The notes below the pieces were generated by a model that made no database searches, was not told where the DNA came from, and saw only the letters and a list, made by a program, of their open reading frames with translations. The translations under genes were made by a program, and so were the position numbers. Below, piece after piece: positions 19,501 through 28,300 of a stretch of DNA of 64,000 nt (the first letter of the stretch is position 1; every line of letters begins with the position of its first letter). The stretch lies in contig JACKMX010000004.1 in the NCBI GenBank assembly GCA_024235175.1, forward strand, positions 496,001 to 560,000, in the 5' to 3' direction. This stretch comes from Chromatiaceae bacterium. Lineage in GTDB: Bacteria; Pseudomonadota; Gammaproteobacteria; Chromatiales; Chromatiaceae.

Positions 19501-19868
19501 GATGCCGTTTTGCACTGGACGATTTCGGCAGCGGCTTTGCCTCCTTCAGCTATCTGAAAACACTTCCCGTGGATTATCTCAAGATCGACGGATCGTTCGT
19601 GCGCCATCTGGCGCATAGCGCGGTCGACCACACCATGGTGGACGCCATCAACCAGCTCGGCCATGTGATGGGGCTTAAAACCATTGCAGAGTTCGTGGAG
19701 ACTCAGGATGTGTTGGAGTCGCTGCGCATACTCGACGTGGATTACGCCCAGGGCTACTTCATCGGCAGACCCATACCGCTGCAGGAAGTGTGTTACGAAG
19801 TGACTAAAGAAACCGATCAAGATGGCGCACCCGAAGCCCCGGAAGCACCCAAGGCTTTAAGTATTTAA
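16593..19868 (+). CDS. Membrane-bound PAS-GGDEF-EAL c-di-GMP protein
   Basis: From the ATG at 16593 the product is 1091 residues; the frame is open from an ATG at 16425, but that 56-codon extension is unlike the rest and neither start has a strong Shine-Dalgarno. Domains: membrane span (about 12-28), about 135 periplasmic residues, second span (about 166-188), HAMP, three PAS domains, GGDEF and EAL. The GGDEF domain has GGDEF intact and the inhibitory RxxD (RIGD) five residues upstream. The EAL motif reads EILLR instead of EALLR, while DDFGSGFASFSYLKTLPVDYLKID is intact. The span-periplasm-span-HAMP-GGDEF-EAL layout recalls LapD, the c-di-GMP receptor that controls retention of type I-secreted adhesins, and it sits beside type I exporter genes. 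Turnover or receptor role cannot be settled from sequence. Confidence 0.88.
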   Translation: MDGQRTESTSNNLENRSESLRLKLRPNVIYLMATLGFLCFFIALKGPPLYTDVQYYLGTPERNAKVLLTGSTRLALLSQNKQDLSSHIKEVTRLPYIRGVIITSNDNRIISGAWLGEELAEIDALKKMVQESWRQWPVNGENGAIAHVFVTFDDVLNGQVKRDIILVVGVIAIGIFILSILVSLDGRSRLAQKIAGLSGATTRIANGDYSVRVPVQGRDAIAALAHNFNRMSVELDKATKQLRISEERFELAVNGSNDAIWDWNIQNNRLYLSPRYRRILGYEAQELPGIFTAWEKLIHPDDKPMVMKALNEHLQNEKPFRCELRLKTKRGDWLWMLGRGEAVRDKKSGIATRMAGSYTDISEQKATQLALEQEKERAQVTLQSITDAVVTTDNQGNIDYLNPQAELLIGLPDLSVEGQPLLDVFKLTDAQQNPIEDDVITKVLLQGKTTKFSDHTLLRNAAGEWLSIEENAAPLLDRNRAVRGMVVVLHDVTERMKLWEELQKERELALVTLQSIGDGVVTTDVAGRIMYMNPTAELLTGWSGKNAQERPIQEVMNFLDEFGASSIAKSVEVALTQKQVAADLGQAELLSTSGEKHIVEHNISPLRNKNKEVIGGVVIVHNVTDRYKLMQQLSHQATHDSLTQLVNRTGFEQRLDKLLHALSAEENLNNVQHVICYMDLDQFKIVNDTCGHSAGDELLRQIAEQLKRHVRIGDTLARLGGDEFGLLLENCPLENALGIAEKIRQHIASFRFSSNGKTFAIGVSIGVAPIDGTPGTTVATVLSTVDQACYIAKSKGRNRIHTFQPGDNESSRWHNEMQWVPHINQALDDGHFMLFAQPIATIRKNEEKYSHYEILLRMKSEDGNLIAPGSFLPSAERYGLMPTLDRWVVGKAIEMLAAAWKNNPGFNMDTFGINISGAVLGDNSLLKFVKQALNVYGLPPSLLCFEITETVAIANFTHANRFVNELKEMGCRFALDDFGSGFASFSYLKTLPVDYLKIDGSFVRHLAHSAVDHTMVDAINQLGHVMGLKTIAEFVETQDVLESLRILDVDYAQGYFIGRPIPLQEVCYEVTKETDQDGAPEAPEAPKALSI

Positions 19869-19946
19869 ATCCCAGGCCGATAGCACTGATCAACGCCTTC
19901 TCGGTATGGAGTGTGTTGTAAACCTGAATGTTGCAAAAAATCATCC

Positions 19947-20037
19947 GTAGCCTGGAAGGAGCAAAGCGGAATCCGGGATCGGAGCACAAACATAGCCTCT
20001 TTTCTACCCGGATTCCGCTTCGCTCCTTCCAGGCTAC
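19947..20037. repeat. REP-like palindrome with 31-bp arms
   Basis: The arms 19947-19977 and 20007-20037 are inverted copies with a single mismatch (GTAGCCTGGAAGGAGC[A/G]AAGCGGAATCCGGG) and a 29-base loop. Related GTAGCC...GGAGC...CGGAATCCGGG palindromes are widespread between genes in gammaproteobacteria. It separates the GGDEF/EAL gene from the following operon and could act as a terminator or mRNA stabiliser. Confidence 0.85.
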
Positions 20038-20066
20038 AAATCACTAGTGACTCAACGGCGAGTGGA

Positions 20067-21818
20067 ATGAATCAACAACTTCTCCAATCCTGGTTGACAC
20101 TGCAGTGCCAGGCTATGCCGGGTGCCCGTTCGGCCTGTGCCAGAATCGGTTCCGAACAAGCCGGGCCCCGGCAGTTCAACGCCAGTTGGCCGGGAGGTGA
20201 AACGATCGGCAACGAACTGACCGAACTGCTGGAGATGGCGGACCGCAGCGGCGGTCCGGTGACCTGCGCACCGGTCGAAACAGCACAGAGTGCATCGCCG
20301 GTACTGCGCATCGCCCACCCCATCAACAACAAGGGGAAGAGATTGGGCGCCATCGCGGTAGAGCTGACACAGGTGCCTCGTGATCAGCAGGCGGCGGTTG
20401 TAAGGCTGATTGAATGGGGCAACACCTGGCTGGACCTGCTGTTCAGACAGGATACAGAGAGCGCGGAGCGTGCGGACCCGCTGGCGGAGGCGATTGCATC
20501 CATTCTCCAATCCGATTCGCTGCAGCAGGCCGGCATGTCTCTGACCGGATTTTTGGCACGCCGCTACGGTTGCGAAAGAGTCAGTCTCGGCTTCGGCAAA
20601 AACACCGGGGTACGCCTGCTGGCAATGTCGGACAGCGTACTGGTGCCACCACGCAGCGAACTCTCCCGGCAATTGAGCGGAGCTATGGCGGAAGCACTGA
20701 CGTGCAACCGGCCGCTGCACTGGCCAGCGCAGGAACAGCTGGGCATATCGGCCCATGTGGCGCTGGCCGAGGCGGAGAAGGACAGCGCCATTCTGACGCT
20801 TATCCTGGAACACGCGGGAGCGGCTTTTGCCGCACTTACGCTGGAATCCCAAAACGAAGCGCTCACCGACGCAGAAACGCAAAAACAGCTCACCGAACTT
20901 GCCCGCCACCTGGGACCGCTGCTGGCGTTGAAACAGGCGGCGGAGATGCCGCTGCGGAGCATTCAGCGCGGAGCAGCGGGCAGGGCTGCCGTCTCCGGCC
21001 ATGCAGGCAAGCGGATCAAGGCGGTTGTTGCCGGCGGCCTGCTGGCTTCAGGCCTCTATTTCATGAGCGCCGATGCACCGCACCGCATATCTGGTCCAGC
21101 TCAGATCGAAGGCGAGATGCAGCGCGCGCTGATTGCTCCTTTCGACGGTTACATCGCAAACGCCCACGCCCGGGCCGGTGAGACGGTGCAGGCGGGATTC
21201 ATCATCGCCGAACTGGATGATCGGGAGCTGAAACTGGAGCAGCGCCAGCTCAGCGGAGATAAGATCGAGCTGGAAAAACAGTACCGCAAGGCGCTGGCCG
21301 GACTGGATCACGCCGAAGCCCGCATCCTCAAGGCGCAGATCGCTCAGGCCGAGGCACGCATAGATCTGCTGGGCCAGAAGCTCGGCCGGACTCAACTGAG
21401 AGCGCCTTTTTCCGGCGTCATCGTGTCAGGCGACCTGAGCCGTTCACTGGGTAAACCGGTGAAGCGGGGGGAGGTGCTGATGGAGATTGCACCGCTCTCC
21501 TCCTACCGGGTCGCCATTGAGATCGAAGACAGGGATATCTCCGCTATCGAGGCGGACCAGCGGGGCACGCTGATTCTGGCCGCACGCCCCGGCGAAGCGT
21601 TGAATCTTCAGGTTATCAATATCACCCGCATGCCCACTTCAGGCACCGGCGCCGGCAGCTTCCGGGTGGAGGCGCGTCTGAGCGGAGCTATCGAAAGACT
21701 GCGTCCGGGCATGCGCGGGGTGGCCAAACTCGAAACCGGCGCACGCAGCCGGTTCTGGATCTGGACCCATGAGATAAGCGACTGGCTGAGTTACCGCCTC
21801 TGGGCCTGGCTGCCGTGA
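20067..21818 (+). CDS. GAF-like/HlyD fusion: envelope adaptor with a cytoplasmic sensor half
   Basis: 583 residues from the ATG at 20067; the frame is open further upstream but runs through the palindrome, so the inner start was chosen. Residues about 1-310 have no signal peptide and look like one or two GAF-type domains (the second around 150-290). One membrane span lies at about 317-335 (IKAVVAGGLLASGLYFMSA). Residues 340-583 are an HlyD-type adaptor: lipoyl half (ALIAPFDGYIANAHARAGETVQAG), a short coiled coil rich in Gln/Glu/Lys, the returning half (LRAPFSGVIVSGDLSRSLGKPVKRGEVLMEI) and a barrel domain. The product would place a sensory domain in the cytoplasm and an adaptor in the periplasm. 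The end overlaps the next gene (GTGA). Confidence 0.8.
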   Translation: MNQQLLQSWLTLQCQAMPGARSACARIGSEQAGPRQFNASWPGGETIGNELTELLEMADRSGGPVTCAPVETAQSASPVLRIAHPINNKGKRLGAIAVELTQVPRDQQAAVVRLIEWGNTWLDLLFRQDTESAERADPLAEAIASILQSDSLQQAGMSLTGFLARRYGCERVSLGFGKNTGVRLLAMSDSVLVPPRSELSRQLSGAMAEALTCNRPLHWPAQEQLGISAHVALAEAEKDSAILTLILEHAGAAFAALTLESQNEALTDAETQKQLTELARHLGPLLALKQAAEMPLRSIQRGAAGRAAVSGHAGKRIKAVVAGGLLASGLYFMSADAPHRISGPAQIEGEMQRALIAPFDGYIANAHARAGETVQAGFIIAELDDRELKLEQRQLSGDKIELEKQYRKALAGLDHAEARILKAQIAQAEARIDLLGQKLGRTQLRAPFSGVIVSGDLSRSLGKPVKRGEVLMEIAPLSSYRVAIEIEDRDISAIEADQRGTLILAARPGEALNLQVINITRMPTSGTGAGSFRVEARLSGAIERLRPGMRGVAKLETGARSRFWIWTHEISDWLSYRLWAWLP

Positions 21819-23962
21819 GTCAGCAGCAACCACTCCCGGTATGGAGCCAGATCAAGGCGCTGCAGCCGCGCCTGCGCTCCCATACCCGGTGGCACCGAAT
21901 CGGATATCGGGGGCGCGACTGGTTTCTGCTGCAGGACCGCGCAACCGGCCGCCATTACCATTTTACCGAACCCGCTTATCTTCTGCTCAAGCGTCTGGAT
22001 GGCAGGACCAGCATCGAACAGGCGCTGGCTTCGGTTTCCGAGGACAGAATCGTTGCGCCGCAACGGCAGCAGGAGGCGGTTGACCTTCTGCTGCGGCTGC
22101 AATCCGCGGATCTGCTGATCCATCACGGCCGGGACGACAGTGCGCGCCTCTACAGCCAATGGCGCAAACATCGGGTCAAATCACGCCTTGCCGCGATCAT
22201 GCGGCCGCTTGCGGTACGCCTGCCTCTGTTCGATCCAACCCCGCTGCTGGATAGAGTGCTGCCGCTGGCCAGGCCCCTGTTCCATTGGAGCTCATTGCTG
22301 CTGTGGACGGTGCTGGTGGGCCTGGCAGCGATGCTCGGCCTGCAGCATACGGAGGCTTTGGCCGCGCATGCCGGAGCACGCTTTCTGGATCCCGCCAACC
22401 TGCTCCTGCTCTGGATTGCCTACCCGCTGGTTAAAGGAGCGCATGAACTGGGTCATGCTCTGACCATTCAGCGCTGGGGGGGCAAGGTACAGGAACTCGG
22501 CCTGATGCTGCTGGTATTCGTTCCCGTCCCCTACGTCGAAGCTTCGGCAGCAACCACCTTTCCCAGCAAGTCACGGCGCATCCTTGTCGGTGCCGCCGGC
22601 ATCATGGTCGAACTGCTGCTCGCCTCCCTCGCCCTGCTGATCTGGATCTCGGTCGAACCAGGCTGGGTGCGCGATCTGGCGTTCGACATCACCGTCATCG
22701 GCGGCGTCTCGGCGCTGCTGTTCAACGGCAATCCGCTGCTTCGATTCGACGGATATTATGTCTTCTGCGATCTGCTGGAGATACCCAACCTGGCCAGCCG
22801 TTCACAACGCTACTACGCCTATCTCGGCAAACGCTACCTGCTTGGCGTGCCCGGTTCGGTATCGCCGGTGCTGGCAAGGGGAGAACGCGGCTGGTTCCTG
22901 AGCTATGGTGCCGCCGCCTTCGCCTACCGGATCTCTCTCAGTCTGACCATCGCGCTCTATGTGGCGGAAAAGTTTTTCATGATCGGCACACTGCTTGCCA
23001 TCTGGGTGATTATCTCCCAGCTGTTGTTGCCCCTCCTGCGCCTGCTCAGGTTTCTGTTTGCCGCGGGTGAACTGCAAGGCAGACGAGGCCGTGCGCTGAT
23101 GCTCGCCTCTGCATTGAGTTCCGGTCTGGCCGCTCTCCTGCTGTTGGTACCGCTGCCGTCCAACACGCTCGCCGAAGGGGTGGTGCGGATGCCGGAGAGC
23201 GCCATCATCCGCGCCGCAGAAGCGGGCGAGGTGGTCGAGCTGCTGCGCCGCGACGGCGATGAGGTGAAACCCGGCGATCCGCTGATCCGGCTGCATGAAC
23301 CCAAGTTGACCTCCGAAGCCGCAATTCTGCAGGCGCGGGCACAGGAGCTGCGCGCGCGCATCGAGCGTGAGCGCATGCAGGACCGCGTCGAGGCTGCCAT
23401 TCAGCTGGAACAGCTGGCTGAAGTGGAGGATGAGCTGGAAGCGCTCAACAGACGCCTGGCGGCGCTGACGCTGACCAGTCCGGCACTGGGTGAACTGGAG
23501 CTGATCCGTCCGGCAGACCTGCCCGGACGCTACCTGGAGAAGGGCAGCGTGCTCGGCCTGGTGCATGGCGGCGGCGACGCAGTCGCGAGTGTGGTTATCC
23601 CTCAGGCAGACGCCGGACTGGTGCGCAGCGACACCCGCGCCCTCTCGGCCCGATTTCCCGGGCAGCCGGAGAGCGAAAGCCGGGTGCAGCTGGTGGCCGA
23701 TGTCCCCTCCGGCTCCTATCTGCTGCCCAGCCCCGCGCTTGGATCCCTGGCCGGGGGCCGTATCCGTGTCGATACCCGCGACGAACAGGGCGTCACCGCG
23801 CTGGAACCGATTTTTCAATACGATATCCGATTGCCTGAGAAAAACTTTCCCCATATACCCGGCGCCCGCATTCAGGTCCGCTTCGAGCATTCGCCCGAAA
23901 CCCTGGCCAGCCGCTGGTACCGTTCGCTGCGGCAGCTGCTGTTGGCGCGGTTGGGTTCTTGA
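21815..23962 (+). CDS. PqqD-like / M50 site-2-protease-like / lipoyl-domain membrane protein
   Basis: 715 residues, starting at a GTG that overlaps the previous stop. Residues about 10-100 resemble a PqqD-type winged-helix (WFLLQDRATGRHYHFTEPAYLLLKRLDG..), the fold that binds leader peptides in peptide-modification systems. Residues about 145-450 hold several membrane spans with the zinc-protease HELGH motif (about 210-214) and a distal NPLLRFDGYYVF motif (about 305) that supplies the third metal ligand in M50 peptidases. Residues about 450-715 form an HlyD-like lipoyl/coiled-coil/barrel unit. All expected M50 residues are present, so proteolysis inside or at the membrane is plausible. The natural target is unknown; the giant protein encoded downstream is the obvious candidate. 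Confidence 0.82.
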   Translation: MSQQQPLPVWSQIKALQPRLRSHTRWHRIGYRGRDWFLLQDRATGRHYHFTEPAYLLLKRLDGRTSIEQALASVSEDRIVAPQRQQEAVDLLLRLQSADLLIHHGRDDSARLYSQWRKHRVKSRLAAIMRPLAVRLPLFDPTPLLDRVLPLARPLFHWSSLLLWTVLVGLAAMLGLQHTEALAAHAGARFLDPANLLLLWIAYPLVKGAHELGHALTIQRWGGKVQELGLMLLVFVPVPYVEASAATTFPSKSRRILVGAAGIMVELLLASLALLIWISVEPGWVRDLAFDITVIGGVSALLFNGNPLLRFDGYYVFCDLLEIPNLASRSQRYYAYLGKRYLLGVPGSVSPVLARGERGWFLSYGAAAFAYRISLSLTIALYVAEKFFMIGTLLAIWVIISQLLLPLLRLLRFLFAAGELQGRRGRALMLASALSSGLAALLLLVPLPSNTLAEGVVRMPESAIIRAAEAGEVVELLRRDGDEVKPGDPLIRLHEPKLTSEAAILQARAQELRARIERERMQDRVEAAIQLEQLAEVEDELEALNRRLAALTLTSPALGELELIRPADLPGRYLEKGSVLGLVHGGGDAVASVVIPQADAGLVRSDTRALSARFPGQPESESRVQLVADVPSGSYLLPSPALGSLAGGRIRVDTRDEQGVTALEPIFQYDIRLPEKNFPHIPGARIQVRFEHSPETLASRWYRSLRQLLLARLGS

Positions 23963-24348
23963 CTTTTTTTCCAGAAAATGTGCCGCTGCGCGGATTTTTT
24001 TGATTGCGGGTCCCGGCCCGCAGCCGGGTAACTTTTGTTACGGCAAAAGTCACCAGAACCATGGCTCCGATATGCCACCCTGCGGGTGCCCTGCGCTACT
24101 CGCAGAACAGGGGAAGCGCGGAACTCGCTTACGCTCAGACACCCGCGCTTCTGATCCCTGTTCCGCTGTGTTGCTCGGTGGCGTATAAGTCGCGTAGCGG
24201 CACCAACAAAAAGCCATTCACCCTTCAAGGTGAGAATAACCGCACTTCCTAAGCACCACTCAACACCTCAAAAACTCCAGTTTTTCCCATGACTGCCGAA
24301 CAAATTTCCAGATTGTTCAGACTTCTTCGGGAAAGCAGATCATTGATT
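23963..24348. repeat. Dispersed-type intergenic repeat block
   Basis: No gene. The stretch 23985-24240 contains GC-rich palindromic pieces (GCGGGTCCCGGCCCGC at 24006-24021) and, when translated in either direction, gives the familiar spurious peptides seen in intergenic repeats of many proteobacteria (for example PCGCPALLAEQGKRGTRLRS). I interpret it as a member of such a repeat family; copy number in this genome cannot be judged from one window. Confidence 0.55.
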
Positions 24349-25269
24349 ATGACAAATCATGAAAAACGATATTCACCGGGTAAATTTGGGATTCTCATGG
24401 CCCTGGCCGCCCTCGCATCCGGCTCCGCCGCTGAGGAGCTGCAAACGCACGACTGCGTCATCGTCCCCTCCGCTATAGTCGGCGTCAGCACAGCCGTGCC
24501 GGGCGTTCTCGAAAGCGTCTCGGTGGAGCGCAGTGATCGGGTGGAGAGGGGCCAGTTGCTGGCCGCACTGGAATCGGACGTGGAGCTGGTCGAGCGTGAT
24601 CTGGCCCGGGTCAGAGCGGAAACCGAAGCTGCCGTCAAACTGCGCGAGGTGAGTCTGATATTCGACAAGCGCAGCCTGAGACGGGTCAAATCGCTGGCCC
24701 GCGAGAAGGTGATCTCGCTCGATGAACGGGACAAGGCGGAGCGCGAAGCCGAACTGGCAGGCTGGCGCCTGCAGGACGCCAAGGATCTGCTGCGCCAGCG
24801 TGAGCTCGAACTGCGGCGCAGCGAACAGGTGCTGGCCCGGCGTCAGGTGCACAGCCCGATCGGCGGCATTGTCGTCCAGCGCCTGCATCATCCGGGCGAG
24901 TATGTGGAGGATGAGCCTGTGCTGCGCATCGCACAGCTCGACCCGCTTTATGTCGAGGCGATAGTGCCTATGACCGAATTCGGCAATATCAAGCCCGGCA
25001 TGCACGCCAGCGTGGCTTCGGAGATAGATCCCGGCCGCAAGCTCGCTGCCGAAGTGGTGGTGGTCGACGGCATGGGTGATGCCGCCAGCGGTACTTTCGG
25101 CATACGCCTCTCGCTGCCCAATCCGGACTACGCCATTCCCGCCGGGGTGAAGTGCCAGGTGCGTTTGGAGAACCCGCAGGTTGCATTGGAGCCGGCAAAG
25201 GTTGTTGATCCTGAACTGGCGATGGAACTTACGCCTTCGGGCGGGCAAAAGACATTCGAAACCCATTGA
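24349..25269 (+). CDS. Periplasmic HlyD/RND-type adaptor protein
   Basis: About 306 residues from the ATG at 24349; an ATG 60 bases upstream is also in frame. Residues about 10-32 form a signal peptide (FGILMALAALASGSAAEE). Two lipoyl half-motifs (VGVSTAVPGVLESVSVERSDRVERGQ and VHSPIGGIVVQRLHHPGEYV) flank a helical hairpin rich in Arg/Glu/Leu (about 95-180), followed by a small barrel domain. Such proteins bridge inner-membrane pumps and outer-membrane channels, but no pump lies next to it; its neighbours are the M50/lipoyl fusion and the giant protein gene. Third adaptor-type protein in a row in this operon, hence likely part of one envelope complex. Confidence 0.8.
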   Translation: MTNHEKRYSPGKFGILMALAALASGSAAEELQTHDCVIVPSAIVGVSTAVPGVLESVSVERSDRVERGQLLAALESDVELVERDLARVRAETEAAVKLREVSLIFDKRSLRRVKSLAREKVISLDERDKAEREAELAGWRLQDAKDLLRQRELELRRSEQVLARRQVHSPIGGIVVQRLHHPGEYVEDEPVLRIAQLDPLYVEAIVPMTEFGNIKPGMHASVASEIDPGRKLAAEVVVVDGMGDAASGTFGIRLSLPNPDYAIPAGVKCQVRLENPQVALEPAKVVDPELAMELTPSGGQKTFETH

Positions 25270-25322
25270 TCGGAACGCATGGCCGTGGAATGGATCAAGG
25301 AGTGCAGCGACGGATCCACCTT

Positions 25323-25348
25323 GGTGGGTCCGCTCCGCTTGACCCACC
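25323..25348. repeat. Small palindrome before the giant-protein gene
   Basis: GGTGGGTC (25323-25330) and GACCCACC (25341-25348) form a perfect 8-bp stem around CGCTCCGCTT. This GGTGGGTC..GCGGA..GACCCACC form is a common dispersed palindrome in gammaproteobacteria. It lies 40 bases before the giant gene's ATG and could lie in its leader. Confidence 0.6.
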
Positions 25349-25388
25349 CTACGGGATTGCGCCTGCGTGATTAACAAAGCATGCGAAA

Positions 25389-28300
25389 ATGTCGACTGAG
25401 AAAAAGTTGAAACGCGCACACGAGCGCATGCAGATGGAGCTGATGGAGCCGCGCATGCTGCTCTCGGCCGACTTGCTGGCGCTGGCCGGATTGCCCGGCG
25501 TCGACCACCACGACGACGATGCGCCCTGGGACAGCCTTTTGTCCGATCCGTCGGATCTGCCGGGAGAGAGCTCCGGCAATAACGGTCAGCTGCCCTCCCC
25601 GCTGGAACTCTCCAGCTTCTCCGGCGCGGATGCAGGGGCAGCGTCATCGGATCAGCAGAGTGACAGCCTGCTGGCACTTTTGAGCGACGGCGATCGGACA
25701 GAGAGCGCCGGTCAACTGCTGTTTGTCGACACCCGGGTGCCCGACTACGCGGATCTGATCGACCAGATCCGGCAGGCGCATCCCGGCGATGAGCTGCAGA
25801 TCCATCTGATCGATGCCGGAGAGGATGGCGTGAATCAGATCACCGATGTATTGGCAAATTACAGCGGTATCGACGCAGTGCACATCATCTCGCACGGCAA
25901 CAGTGATGGGCTGCAGCTCGGCAGCACCTGGCTGAGCAGCAACAACCTGAATGCCTTCGCCGGTCAGCTTGGAAGCTGGTCAGGCAGTCTCACGCAGGAT
26001 GCGGACCTGCTGCTCTACGGCTGCGATCTGGCAGCAACCGCCGAGGGCAAAGGGCTGGCCGATGCCATCGCCACGCTCACCGGTGCTGATGTCGCCGCCT
26101 CCACCGATCTGACCGGTCAGGCCGGACTGGGCGGCGACTGGGAGCTGGAGTATCAGACCGGTTTTGTTGAGAGCGCGGCATTCGGTGCTGCTCCGCTGCA
26201 GCAGTGGAACGGCCTGCTGGCAGTCATCAACGTCACCACGTTCAACGATCTGTCAGACGGCGGCGATACCTCCAGCGTCGCTAACCTGATAGCGACGCCG
26301 GGCAGCGACGGCATCTCCCTGCGGGAGGCAATCATTGCCGCAAACGGCGACTCCTCGGTGGACGATCAGATCGTACTCTCTGCAGGAACCTATACGCTTG
26401 CCCTCGCGGGCACCGCTGAAAACTCCGGGTTTACCGGCGATCTGGATATTCTGGATAATCTGACCATCACCGGCGCCGGCGCGAATGTAACCATCATCGA
26501 TGGCGGCGATATCGACCGCGTGTTCGAAGTGAGCAACAGCAGCGCCGCGACGATCAGCGGCCTGACCATTCGCGACGGCAACGCCGGCAGCAAGGATGGT
26601 GGCGGAATCCAGGTCGGCGCCGGCGCTAGTCTGAGCCTGACCGACGTCCGGGTGACCAGCAACTATGCGCAGAAAGGCGGCGGCATCTGGAGCGGCGGCG
26701 TGCTGACCATGGACCGGGTCACGGTGGACCAGAACCTCTCCTTCAGCCACGCGGCTGGCGTGCTGGTGAAAGACAGCGGCAGCGCCACGCTGTCCAATAC
26801 CACGCTGAGCCAGAATCTCGCCGGCGGCAAGGGCGGCGGCCTCTACGTCGAGGGCACCGCGCTGCTGACCAACACGACCGTAGCTTACAACACCGACCTC
26901 AACAGCAGCGGCGGAGACGGCATCCATAATCAAAGCGGCAGCGTACAGCTGAAGAACACGCTGCTGCACAATCCTGCGGGCATCAATTATGCCGGCTCTG
27001 GCAGCATCACCTCGCTCGGCTACAACATCGACTCGGACGGCACGGCGGGCATATCCAACAGCGGCGACCAGAGCGGCACGCTGGCAGCGCGCCTGGACGT
27101 GAAAATCGACTCACTGCAGTTCAACGGCGGCACCACCCCGACCCACGCGCTGCTCGCCGGCAGCCCGGCGATCGATGCCGGCAGCAACGCCGGCGTGCCA
27201 GTGCTGGATCAGCGCGGCTATGCCAGGCCGGCAGACGGCGACGGCGATCTGACCGCGACCACGGACATCGGCGCCTACGAGTATGACGCCGCGGCGCCGG
27301 ACTCCGACGGCGACGGCATCTGGGACATCTACGAGGATGCCAACTCCGACAGCGACTTCGACCCGGCGACCAACCCCGGACCCGACACCGACGGCGACAG
27401 CACGCCGAACTATCTGGACAGCGACGACGACGGCGACGGTATCCTGACCAGCGCCGAGAACGCCGATCCGAACAGCGACGGCAACCCGCGCGATGCGCTC
27501 GATTCCGATCATGACGGCCAGCCGGACTGGCTCGATCCGGCTCTGACGACCGCGACCGACGGTATCGTGGACAGCACCCACAAACTCTCCTCGACGACCT
27601 CCGCAGCACTTGCGGCGGCGATCGACAACCGCGACCGCTTCGGCTCCGGTGTGGCCTCGATCGGCGACCTCGACGGCGACGGCGTGGTCGACGTGGCCGT
27701 CGGCGCACGCAACGACGATGACGGCGTTGATGACACTGGCGCCGTTTACATCCTGTTCATGAACGCGGACGGCACCATCAAAGCCACCCAGAAGATATCC
27801 GACAGCAGCGGCGGGCTGACGGCAAGCCTGGACAATGGTGACAACTTCGGCCGCTCGGTGGCCGGTATCGGCGACATCAACGGCGACGGCATCGGCGACA
27901 TCGCGGTCGGCGCCGACTACGACGACGACGGCGGCAGCGACCGCGGCGCGGTCTATATCCTGATGCTGAACAGCGACGGCACGGTCAAGGCCGAACAGAA
28001 GATCTCGTCGACCGCGGGCGGGCTGACCGGAGGGCTCGCCAACAACGACCGCTTCGGCCGCGCGGTGGCCGGCATCGGCGACCTCGACGGCGACGGCATC
28101 GACGATATCGCCGTCGGCGCCGAAAAAGATGACGACGGCGGCACCAATCGCGGCGCCGTTTACGTGCTGATGCTGAACGCCGACGGTACGGTCAAGGCGC
28201 AGCAGAAGATCTCCGACAACGCCGGCGGCCTGGCCGCCGCGCTCGACGATGGCGATGCCTTCGGCGTCAGCGTCGCCGGTCTCGGTGACCTGAACGGTGA

